In this document: positions 38,591 to 48,800 of the stretch, piece by piece
Layout of the letters: each line of letters starts with the position of its first letter
Position numbering within the stretch: the stretch's first letter is position 1
Assembly (NCBI GenBank): GCA_012656075.1
Contig: JAAKBF010000317.1
Location: forward strand, 1 to 64,000
Reading direction: 5' to 3'
DNA length: 64,000 nt
Source: Phytophthora hibernalis
Lineage: Eukaryota; Oomycota; Peronosporomycetes; Peronosporales; Peronosporaceae
The notes under the pieces: generated by a model
Databases searched by the model: none
Seen by the model: the letters and a program-made list of their open reading frames with translations, nothing else
Told to the model about the DNA's origin: nothing
Translations under genes and position numbers: made by a program

Positions 38591-38698
38591 TTATGTGGTG
38601 TTGTAATTCACAGAAAACGTTAGTTCGTCTTCCACGCAACAGCGCAACAATTCGAGCGCGAGATCATCGGCTTGCGAGTCATCAACCCTGGTCGTCAT
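38591..38698 (-). pseudogene. Short ORF fusing satellite and coding-like sequence (35 codons)
   Basis: The frame runs from an ATG at 38698-38696 to TAA at 38593-38591. The first residues (MTTRVDDSQ) come from a satellite relic. The rest (DDLALELLRCCVEDELTFSV, then NYNTT) is non-satellite with helix-like hydrophobic spacing and a natural-looking C-terminus. I do not recognise it. The most likely reading is the 3' end of a broken gene joined to satellite; a chance open frame is possible at this length. Confidence 0.25.
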
Positions 38699-38866
38699 GC
38701 GGTTCGCCCCAGCCGGGGTTCAGTTGAGTGTTGTTAAAGCGGAATCTAACCCTGAAGCCGTATCTCCCCAAAGCGAGTCATCAACCCTTGCGTCGTCCTG
38801 TTGTTGGAGCGTTACGCTCTCCCGTATCCGCCTCAACCCTGGAAGCGCGTAATCATCGGGCTCGGC
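38650..38866 (+). repeat. Decayed satellite pieces around an insert
   Basis: Recognisable + orientation blocks: GCGAGATCATCGGC and GCGAGTCATCAACCCTGGT (38655-38692), CTCCCCAAAGCGAGTCATCA (38764), CGTCGTCCTGTTGTTGGAGC (38791, the TTGCACAGAGCG variant again) and AACCCTGGAAGCGCGTAATC (38835). About 40 bp of unrelated sequence (38704-38745) lies between the two parts. Confidence 0.75.
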
Positions 38867-38965
38867 GATTTCAACTTCGAGCGTCATGTTACCCCGACGA
38901 GCGCAGCGTTGGTGGTTTCTCCGACTTTCTGCCTCACCTGTGTCTTCGACGAGGTCTTCACCCAA
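38720..38965 (-). pseudogene. Alternative minus-strand open frame, unrecognised
   Basis: An 81-codon frame starting at a TTG (38965-38963). Its first part (GEDLVEDTGEAES, then MTLEVEIAEPDD from an internal ATG near 38890) lies in a non-satellite insert of about 80 bp at 38867-38950. The rest reads through satellite relics. The codons of the MTLEVEIAEP stretch look coding-like, but another minus-strand frame and a plus-strand frame are also open over the same insert, so strand and frame are unresolved. Confidence 0.2.
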
Positions 38966-39129
38966 GCGGTCTCAACCCTGGTGCGCCATCGGCTCTCCGC
39001 GTTATCAGCCTCCACGTAGAGACGCCGGCCGAACGCCTCCGTCGGTATTCTAACCCCGAATCCGACGGCAGCCGCCCCCAGCGGAACCGGTCTAAGAGTG
39101 TTACTCGCGGCGAGTTTGAGCGTCCCGTA
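38884..39129 (-). pseudogene. Open frame across two inserts and an intervening satellite relic
   Basis: This 81-codon frame is open from after a TAG (39132-39130) to TGA at 38886-38884 and has no ATG. It includes LKLAASNTLRPVPLGAAAV, VRIPTEAFGRRLYVEADNAE and QVRQKVGETTNAALVGVT. It crosses the insert at 39017-39125, the satellite relic at 38951-39016 and the insert at 38867-38950 without a stop. The opposite strand is also open over the first insert (HVETPAERLRRYSNPESDG in the + frame), so I cannot decide which strand was coding. No family is recognised. Confidence 0.3.
38951..39016 (+). repeat. Decayed satellite between inserts
   Basis: CCCAAGCGGTCTCAACCCTG, GTGCGCCATCGGCTC and GCGTTATCAGCCTCC keep monomer order. 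The flanking inserts appear to interrupt the monomer inside the AATCATCCCC block (left side) and between CCTCC and CGTA (right side), so satellite phase is roughly continued across each insert. Confidence 0.7.
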
Positions 39130-39318
39130 CTAGCGCCATCGACCTTTCGCGCGTAACATCGCTCCAAGCGAGTGGTCCTGCGCGTCATCGGCTCCTCCAG
39201 GCGCGGTCATCGCCTCCCCAATAGCGCCTATCATCCCTGGAGCGCGCTAATCATCCCCACGCTGAGTCATCAACCCTGCGATGCTCGGCTCACGTCACGC
39301 CTCCCGTCTAGCGCCAGA
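39126..39318 (+). repeat. Last + orientation satellite relic, about two monomers
   Basis: CGTACTAGCGCCATCGACC, GCGCGTAACATCGCTCC, CGCGTCATCGGCTCC, GGTCATCGCCTCCCCAATAG, GAGCGCGCTAATCATCCCC and CTCCCGTCTAGCGCC are in normal order. This is the innermost satellite in left-array orientation, so the orientation change happens after 39318. Confidence 0.85.
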
Positions 39319-39486
39319 ACTCGTCGAGCTCCGTTGATCCGACTTGGCGAGTTCGTCAGCCGTTCTGGTGAGTTTATCTCTGGCCACGAGCTCTTCACTC
39401 GGTCGTATAAGTTCTTCGCTGAGTCCAGCATCTGGATCTGTGGCCTCCACTGACTCGTCGATAGAGTCGGCTCCAGCCGATCTCAT
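39295..39486 (-). pseudogene. Acidic coding-like ORF fragment, unrecognised (63 codons)
   Basis: The frame runs from an ATG at 39486-39484 to TGA at 39297-39295, with a TAG four codons upstream of the ATG. The peptide is hydrophilic and acidic with a repeated EEL motif: ADSIDESVEATDPDAG, LSEELIRPSEELVARDKL, TADELAKSDQ. The regular codon pattern (GAC, GTG, GAG, GCC, CTC) argues for former coding sequence. The last residues run into the satellite relic. I do not recognise the protein. A plus-strand frame over the same bases (GEFVSRSGEFISGHELFTRS) is also open and is the competing reading. Confidence 0.3.
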
Positions 39487-39768
39487 CGAGTTCGTCTACT
39501 TCCGTGGCGACTCTTCGCTGAGTTCCGCAGTCTCGTTCCGGCTTCGACTAGCCCCTCACAGTGCCTCTTCTCTCGGCCTCCTCGACGTCGCCCTTCTCGA
39601 GCAGCAACAAAGAATTCTGCTTGCATTACTCAGGCTGTTCTCGCCGAGTTGGACGTTCTTGACGAAGACGCTTTGGATGGTTCGCCCAGTCCAGCTTCGA
39701 CGAAGGTTACGGATCCATTCCTTCTGGTGATATCGAGCTTGGAGTCCGCCGCCAACAGACAAGTAGTT
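39319..39768. other. Satellite-free segment at the orientation switch
   Basis: About 450 bp contains no recognisable satellite block and separates the last + relic from the first monomer in the opposite orientation. It has short internal similarities, for example CTTCGCTGAG at 39414 and again at 39513, and GAGTTCGTC near 39349 and 39488. Coding-like frames occur on both strands and are listed separately. The right edge joins the array at a CTGTGGG shared with the monomer. Confidence 0.75.
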
Positions 39769-39804
39769 CGCTGTCTGTGGGAGCCGATGACGCACCAGGG
39801 TTAA
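39454..39804 (+). pseudogene. Open frame ending in the right array, unrecognised (116 codons)
   Basis: The frame is open from after TGA (39451-39453) to TAA (39802-39804) and has no ATG before the satellite. The same frame is also open upstream from 39172, so only one TGA interrupts 633 nt. The most protein-like part is CITQAVLAELDVLDEDAL, then STKVTDPFLLVISSLESAAN and RQVVRCL, after which the frame runs into satellite and stops. This suggests a gene piece truncated by the right array. No family is recognised. A minus-strand frame of 111 codons (39556-39891) overlaps it but half of that one is satellite. Confidence 0.35.
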
Positions 39805-42800
39805 TGACTCGCTTTGGGGGATGATTACGCGCTGCAGGGTTGATGGCGCTATACGGGAGGCGATGACGCGCTGTGGGAGCCGATGACGCACCAGGGTTAA
39901 TGACTCGCTTTGGGGATGATTACGCGCAGGGCCATGGCGCTGGCGTCGGGAGGCGATGATGCGCTGTGAGCCGATGACGCACTAGGTTGATGACTCGCTT
40001 TGGGGGATGATTACGCGCTGCAGGGTTGATGCCGCTATACGGGAGCCGATGACGCGCTGAGGAGCCGATGACGCACTAGACTCGATGACTCGCTCTGGGG
40101 GATGATTACGCGCTGCAGGGTTGATGGCGCTATACGGAGGCGATGATGCGCTGTGGAGCCGATGCACTCGCTCTGGGGATGATTACGCGCTGCAGGGTTG
40201 ATGCCGCTATACGGGAGGCGATGATGCGCTGTGGGAGCCGATGACGCACCAGGCTTGATGACTCGCTCTTGGGGATGATTACGCGCCGCAGGGTTGATGG
40301 CGCTATACGGGAGCCGATGACGCGCTGTGAGAGCCGATGACGCACTAGACTCGATGACTCGCTCTGGGGGATGATTACGCGCTGCAGGGTTGATGGCGCT
40401 GTACGGGAAGCGATGACGCGCTGTGGGAGCCGATGACGCACTGGGGTTGATGACTCGCTTTGGGGATGATTACGCTGCAGGGTTGATGCCGCTATACGGA
40501 GGCGATAACGCTCTGTGGGAGCCGATGACGCACTAGGGTTGATGACTCGCTTTGGGGGATGATTACGCTGCAGGGTTGATGCCGCTATACGGGAGGCGAT
40601 GATGCGCTGTGGGAGCCGATGACCGCCTGGGGATGATTACGCGCTGCAGGGTTGATGCCGCTATACGGGAGGCGATGATGCGCCTGGGAGCCGATGACGC
40701 ACCAAGGTTGATGACTCGCTTTGGGGAATGATTACGCGCTGCAGGGTTGATGGCGCTATACGGAGCCGATGACGCGCTGTGAGAGCCGATGACGCACCAG
40801 ACTCGATGACTCGCTCTGGGGGATGATTACGCGCTGCAGGGTTGATGGCGCTGTACGGAAGCGATGACGCGCTGTGAGAGCCGATGACGCACTAGACTTG
40901 ATGACTCGCTTTGGGGATGATTACGCGCCGCAGGGTTGATGGCGCTGTACGGGAAGCAATGACGCGCTGTGGAGCCGATGACGCACTGGGGTTGATGACT
41001 CGCTTTGGGGGATGATTACGCGCTGCAGGGTTGATGCGCTATACGGGACGCGATAACGCCTGTGGGAGCCGATGACGCACCAGGCTTGATGACTCGCTCT
41101 GGGGGATGATTACGCGCTGCAGGGTTGATGGCGCTATACGGGAGCCGATGACGCGCTGTGAGAGCCGATGACGCACTAGACTTGATGACTCGCTCTGGGG
41201 ATGATTACGCGCTGCAGGGTTGATGGCGCTGTACGGGAGGCAATGACGCTGTGGGAGCCGATGACGCACCAGGTTGATGACTCGCTTTGGGGGATGATTA
41301 CGCGCTGCAGGGTTGATGCCGCTATACGGGAGGCGATGCGCTGTGGAGCCGATGACGCACTAGGTTGATGACTCGCTTTGGGGATGATTACGCGCTGTAG
41401 GGTTGATGGCGCTATACGGGAGGCGATGACGCGCTGTGGAGCCGATGACGCACCAAGGTTGATGACTCGCTTTGGGGAATGATTACGCGCTGGGTTGATG
41501 GCGCTATACGGAGCCGATGACGCGCTGTGAGAGCCGATGACGCACCAGACTTGATGACTCGCTTGGGGGATGATTACGCTGCAGGGTTGATGGCGCTATA
41601 CGGGAAGCAATGACGCGCTGTGGGAGCCGATGACGCACTGGAGTTGATGACTCGCTTTGGGGGATGATTACGCGCTGCAGGGTTGATGCCGCTATACGGG
41701 ACGCGATAACGCCTGTGGGAGCCGATGACGCACCAGGGTTGATGACTCGCTTTGGGGAATGATTACGCGCTGCAGGGTTGATGGCGCTATACGGGAGGCG
41801 ATGATGCGCTGGAGCCGATGACGCACTAGGTTGATGACTCGCTCTGGGGATGATTACGCGTAGGGTTGATGGCGCTATACGGGAGGCGATGACGCGCTGT
41901 GGGAGCCGATGACGCCAAGGTTGATGACTCGCTTTGGGGAATGATTACGCGCTGCAGGGTTGATGGCGCTATACGGGAGCCGATGACGCGCTGTGAGAGC
42001 CGATGACGCACCAGACTTGATGACTCGCTCTGGGGATGATTACGCTGCAGGGTTGATGGCGCTACACGGAAGCGATGACGCGCTGTGGGAGCCGATGACG
42101 CACTGGGGTTGATGACTCGCTTGGGGGATGATTACGCGCTGCAGGGTTGATGCTGCTATACGGACGCGATAACGCTCTGTGGAGCCGATGACGCACCAGG
42201 GTTGATGACTCGCTTTGGGAATGATTACGCGCTGCAGGGTTGATGCCGCTATACGGGAGGCGATGATGCGCTGTGGGAGCCGATGACTCGCTCTGGGGAT
42301 GATTACGCGCTGCAGGGTTGATGCCGCTATACGGGAGGCGATGACGCGCTGTGGGAGCCGATGACGCACTAGGCTTGATGACTCGCTCTGGGGGATGATT
42401 ACGCGCTGCAGGGTTGATGGCGCTATACGGGAGGCGATGACGCGCTGTGAGAGCCGATGACGCACCAGGTTGATGACTCGCTTTGGGGGATGATTACGCG
42501 CTGCAGGGTTGATGGCGCTATACGGGAGGCGATGACGCGCTGTGGAGCCGATGACGCACCAGGGTTGATGACTCGCTTTGGGGGATGATTACGCGCTGCA
42601 GGGTTGATGGCGCTATACGGAGGCGATGACGCGCTGTGGAGCCGATGACGCACTAGGTTGATGACTCGCTCTGGGGATGATTACGCGCTGCAGGGTTGAT
42701 GGCGCTATACGGGAGCCGATGACGCGCTGTGAGAGCCGATGACGCACTAGACTCGATGACTCGCTTGGGGGATGATTACGCGCTGCAGGGTTGATGGCGC
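39769..42800 (-). repeat. Divergent core-proximal subfamily of right array
   Basis: Monomers share linked substitutions: GATGCCGC for GATGGCGC, GATGATGCGC for GATGACGCGC, CGCTCTGGGG for CGCTTTGGGG, AGACTCGATGAC or AGACTTGATGAC for AGGGTTGATGAC, GAGAGCCGATG, and CTGTACGGGA. Several of these are rare or absent in the left array next to the core. One monomer near 40612-40660 has lost a large part of its blocks. Confidence 0.8.
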
Positions 42801-45800
42801 TGTACGGGAGGCGATGACGCGCTGTGGGAGCCGATGACGCACTAGGGTTGATGACTCGCTTTGGGGATGATTACGCGCTGCAGGGTTGATGCCGCTATAC
42901 GGGAGGCGATGATGCGCTGTGGGAGCCGATGACGCACTAGGGTTGATGACTCGCTTTGGGGATGATTACGCGCTGCAGGGTTGATGGCGCTATACGGGAG
43001 GCGATGATGCGCTGTGGGAGCCGATGACGCACTAGGGTTGATGACTCGCTTTGGGGATGATTACGCGCTCCAGGGTTGATGGCGCTATACGGGAGGCGAT
43101 GACGCGCTGTGGAGCCGATGACGCACTAGGGTTGATGACTCGCTTTGGGGATGATTACGCGCTGCAGGGTTGATGGCGCTATACGGGAGGCGATGACGCT
43201 CTGTGGGAGCCGATGACGCACCAGGGTTGATGACTCGCTTTGGGGATGATTACGCGCTGCAGGGTTGATGGCGCTATACGGGAGGCGATGACGCGCTGGG
43301 AGCCGATGACGCACAGACTGATGACTCGCTTTGGGGGATGATTACGCGCTCCAGGGTTGATGCCGCTATACGGGAGGCGATGACGCGCTGTGGGAGCCGA
43401 TGACGCACAGGTTGATGACTCGCTTTGGGGATGATTACGCGCTGCAGGGTTGATGCGCTATACGGGAGGCGATGACGCGCTGTGGGCCGATGACGCACTA
43501 GGTTGATGACTCGCTTTGGGGGATGATTACGCGCTGGGTTGATGGCGCTATACGGGAGGCGATGACGCGCTGTGGGAGCCGATGACGCACCAGGGTTGAT
43601 GACTCGCTTTGGGGGATGATTACGCGCTGCAGGGTTGATGCCTATACGGGAGGCGATGACGCGCTGTGGGAGCCGATGACGCACTAGGTTGATGACTCGC
43701 TTTGGGGATGATTACGCGCTGCAGGGTTGATGGCGCTATACGGGAGGCGATGACGCGCTGTGGAAGCCGATGACGCACTAGGGTTGATGACTCGCTTTGG
43801 GGGATGATTACGCGCTCCAGGGTTGATGCCGCTATACGGGAGGCGATGACGCGCTGTGGGAGCCGATGACGCACTAGGCTTGATGACTCGCTTTGGGGAT
43901 GATTACGCGCTGCAGGGTTGATGGCGCTATACGGGAGGCGATGACGCGCTGTGGGAGCCGATGACGCACTAGGTTGATGACTCGCTTTGGGGGATGATTA
44001 CGCGCTGCAGGGTTGATGGCGCTATACGGGAGGCGATGACGCGCTGTGGGAGCCGATGACGCACTAGGGTTGATGACTCGCTTTGGGGGATGATTACGCG
44101 CTGCAGGGTTGATGCCGCTATACGGGAGGCGATGACGCGCTGTGGAGCCGATGACGCACTAGGGTTGATGACTCGCTTTGGGGGATGATTACGCGCTCCA
44201 GGGTTGATGGCGCTATACGGGAGGCGATGACGCGCTGTGGGAGCCGATGACGCACTAGGGTTGATGACTCGCTTTGGGGATGATTACGCGCTGCAGGGTT
44301 GATGGCGCTATACGGGAGGCGATGACGCGCTGTGGAAGCCGATGACGCACTAGTTGATGACTCGCTTTGGGGGATGATTACGCGCTGCAGGGTTGATGGC
44401 GCTATACGGGAGGCGATGACGCGCTGTGGAAGCCGATGACGCACTAGGGTTGATGACTCGCTTTGGGGATGATTACGCGCTCCAGGGTTGATGGCGCTAT
44501 ACGGGAGGCGATGACGCGCTGTGGGAGCCGATGACGCACTAGGGTTGATGACTCGCTTTGGGGGATGATTACGCGCTGCAGGGTTGATGGCGCTATACGG
44601 GAGGCGATGATGCGCTGTGGAAGCCGATGACGCACTAGGGTTGATGACTCGCTTTGGGGATGATTACGCGCTGCAGGGTTGATGCCGCTATACGGGAGGC
44701 GATGACGCGCTGTGGGAGCCGATGACGCACTAGGGTTGATGACTCGCTTTGGGGGATGATTACGCTCCAGGGTTGATGGCGCTATACGGGAGGCGATGAC
44801 GCGCTGTGGGAGCCGATGACGCACAGGGTTGATGACTCGCTTGGGGGATGATTACGCGCTGCAGGGTTGATGCCGCTATACGGGAGGCGATGACGCGCTG
44901 TGGAAGCCGATGACGCACTAGGGTTGATGACTCGCTTTGGGGATGATTACGCGCTCAGGGTTGATGGCGCTATACGGGAGGCGATGACGCGCTGTGGGAG
45001 CCGATGACGCACTAGGCTTGATGACTCGCTTTGGGGATGATTACGCGCTGCAGGGTTGATGCCGCTATACGGGAGGCGATGATGCGCTGTGGGAGCCGAT
45101 GACGCACCAGGCTTGATGACTCGCTTTGGGGGATGATTACGCGCTGCAGGGTTGATGGCGCTATACGGGAGGCGATGATGCGCTGTGGAAGCCGATGACG
45201 CACTAGGGTTGATGACTCGCTTTGGGGGATGATTACGCGCTCCAGGGTTGATGCCGCTATACGGGAGGCGATGACGCGCTGTGGGAGCCGATGACGCACT
45301 AGGGTTGATGACTCGCTTTGGGGGATGATTACGCGCTGCAGGGTTGATGGCGCTATACGGGAGGCGATGACGCGCTGTGGGAGCCGATGACGCACTAGGG
45401 TTGATGACTCGCTTTGGGGGATGATTACGCGCTGCAGGGTTGATGGCGCTATACGGGAGGCGATGACGCGCTGTGGGAGCCGATGACGCACTAGGTTGAT
45501 GACTCGCTTTGGGGGATGATTACGCGCTGCAGGGTTGATGGCGCTATACGGGAGGCGATGACGCTGTGGAGCCGATGACGCACTAGGGTTGATGACTCGC
45601 TTTGGGGGATGATTACGCGCTGCAGGGTTGATGCCGCTATACGGGAGGCGATGACGCGCTGTGGGAGCCGATGACGCACTAGGGTTGATGACTCGCTTTG
45701 GGGGATGATTACGCGCTCCAGGGTTGATGCCGCTATACGGGAGGCGATGACGCGCTGTGGGAGCCGATGACGCACTAGGGTTGATGACTCGCTTTGGGGG

Positions 45801-48800
45801 ATGATTACGCGCTGCAGGGTTGATGGCGCTATACGGGAGGCGATGACGCGCTGTGGGAGCCGATGACGCACTAGGGTTGATGACTCGCTTTGGGGGATGA
45901 TTACGCGCTGCAGGGTTGATGGCGCTATACGGGAGGCGATAACGCTCTGTGCAGCAGGATGACGCACCAGGGTTGATGACTCGCTTTGGGGGATGATTAC
46001 GCGCTTCAGGGTTGATGGCGCTATACGGGAGGCGATGACGCGCTGTGGGAGCCGATGACGCACCAAGGTTGATGACTCGCTTTGGGGGATGATTACGCGC
46101 TGCAGGGTTGATGGCGCTATACGGGAGGCGATGACGCGCTGGGAGCCGATGACGCACTAGGGTTGATGACTCGCTTTGGGGGATGATTACGCGCTGCAGG
46201 GTTGATGGCGCTATACGGGAGGCGATGACGCGCTGTGGGAGCCGATGACGCACTAGGGTTGATGACTCGCTTTGGGGGATGATTACGCGCTGCAGGGTTG
46301 ATGGCGCTATACGGGAGGCGATGACGCGCTGTGGGAGCCGATGACGCACTAGGGTTGATGACTCGCTTTGGGGGATGATTACGCGCTGCAGGGTTGATGG
46401 CGCTATACGGGAGGCGATGACGCGCTGTGGGAGCCGATGACGCACCAGGTTGATGACTCGCTTTGGGGGATGATTACGCGCTGCAGGGTTGATGGCGCTA
46501 TACGGGAGGCGATGACGCTGTGGGAGCCGATGACGCACTAGGTTGATGACTCGCTTTGGGGATGATTACGCGCTCAGGGTTGATGGCGCTATACGGGAGG
46601 CGATGACGCGCTGGGAGCCGATGACGCACTAGGTTGATGACTCGCTTTGGGGGATGATTACGCGCTGCAGGGTTGATGGCGCTATACGGGAGGCGATGAC
46701 GCGCTGTGGAGCCGATGACGCACCAGGGTTGATGACTCGCTTTGGGGATGATTACGCGCTCCAGGGTTGATGGCGCTATACGGGAGGCGATAACGCGCTG
46801 TGGAGCCGATGACGCACTAGGGTTGATGACTCGCTTTGGGGATGATTACGCGCTCCAGGGTTGATGGCGCTATACGGGAGGCGATGACGCGCTGTGGGAG
46901 CCGATGACGCACTAGGGTTGATGACTCGCTTTGGGGATGATTACGCGCTCCAGGGTTGATGGCGCTATACGGGAGGCGATGACGCGCTGTGGGAGCCGAT
47001 GACGCACTAGGTTGATGACTCGCTTTGGGGGATGATTACGCGCTCCAGGGTTGATGGCGCTATACGGGAGGCGATGACGCGCTGTGGGAGCCGATGACGC
47101 ACTAGGGTTGATGACTCGCTTTGGGGGATGATTACGCGCTGCAGGGTTGATGGCGCTATACGGGAGGCGATGACGCGCTGTGGGAGCCGATGACGCACTA
47201 GGGTTGATGACTCGCTTTGGGGATGATTACGCGCTGCAGGGTTGATGGCGCTATACGGGAGGCGATGACGCGCTGTGGGAGCCGATGACGCACTAGGGTT
47301 GATGACTCGCTTTGGGGGATGATTACGCGCTCCAGGGTTGATGGCGCTATACGGGAGGCGATGACGCGCTGTGGGCCGATGACTCGCTTTGGGGATGATT
47401 ACGCGCTGCAGGGTTGATGCCGCTATACGGGAGGCGATGACGCGCTGTGGGAGCCGATGACGCACTAGGGTTGATGACTCGCTTTGGGGATGATTACGCG
47501 CTCAGGGTTGATGGCGCTATACGGGAGGCGATGACGCGCTGTGGGAGCCGATGACGCACTAGGTTGATGACTCGCTTTGGGGGATGATTACGCGCTGCAG
47601 GGTTGATGGCGCTATACGGGAGGCGATAACGCGCTGTGGGAGCCGATGACGCACCAAGGTTGATGACTCGCTTTGGGACGCGCTGCAGGGTTGATGGCGC
47701 TATACGGGAGGCGATGACGCGCTGTGGGAGCCGATGACGCACCAGGGTTGATGACTCGCTTTGGGGGATGATTACGCGCTGCAGGGTTGATGGCGCTATA
47801 CGGGAGGCGATGACGCGCTGTGGGAGCCGATGACGCACTAGGGTTGATGACTCGCTTTGGGGGATGATTACGCGCTGCAGGGTTGATGGCGCTATACGGG
47901 AGGCGATGACGCGCTGTGGGAGCCGATGACGCACTAGGGTTGATGACTCGCTTTGGGGATGATTACGCGCTGCAGGGTTGATGGCGCTATACGGGAGGCG
48001 ATGACGCGCTGTGGGAGCCGATGACGCACCAAGGTTGATGACTCGCGGACGCGCTGCAGGGTTGATGGCGCTATACGGGAGGCGATAACGCGCTGTGGGA
48101 GCCGATGACGCACCAGGGTTGATGACTCGCTTTGGGGGATGATTACGCGCTGCAGGGTTGATGGCGCTATACGGGAGGCGATGACGCGCTGTGGAGCCGA
48201 TGACGCACAGGTTGATGACTCGCTTTGGGGGATGATTACGCGCTGCAGGGTTGATGGCGCTATACGGGAGGCGATGACGCGCTGTGGGAGCCGATGACGC
48301 ACCAGGGTTGATGACTCGCTTTGGGGATGATTACGCGCTGCAGGGTTGATGGCGCTATACGGGAGGCGATGACGCGCTGTGGGAGCCGATGACGCACTAG
48401 GGTTGATGACTCGCTTTGGGGATGATTACGCGCTGCAGGGTTGATGGCGCTATACGGGAGGCGATGACGCGCTGTGGGAGCCGATGACGCACTAGGGTTG
48501 ATGACTCGCTTTGGGGGATGATTACGCGCTCAGGGTTGATGGCGCTATACGGGAGGCGATGACGCGCTGTGGAGCCGATGACGCACCAGGGTTGATGACT
48601 CGCTTTGGGGGATGATTACGCGCTCCAGGGTTGATGGCGCTATACGGGAGGCGATGACGCGCTGTGGGAGCCGATGACGCACTAGGGTTGATGACTCGCT
48701 TTGGGGGATGATTACGCGCTCCAGGGTTGATGGCGCTATACGGGAGGCGATGACGCGCTGTGGGAGCCGATGACGCACCAAGGTTGATGACTCGCTTTGG

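Noticed and set aside
38370..38639. 89-codon minus-strand open frame and its plus-strand counterpart 38467-38727
   Set aside because: Both mix satellite relic with non-satellite DNA and show no consistent codon pattern. They appear to be chance openness in GC-rich sequence.
37278..39768. Transposon, integrase, tRNA or rRNA in the core
   Set aside because: I looked for terminal inverted repeats, target-site duplications, reverse transcriptase or transposase motifs and tRNA-like structures and saw none. The small hairpin at 38283 is not part of such an element.
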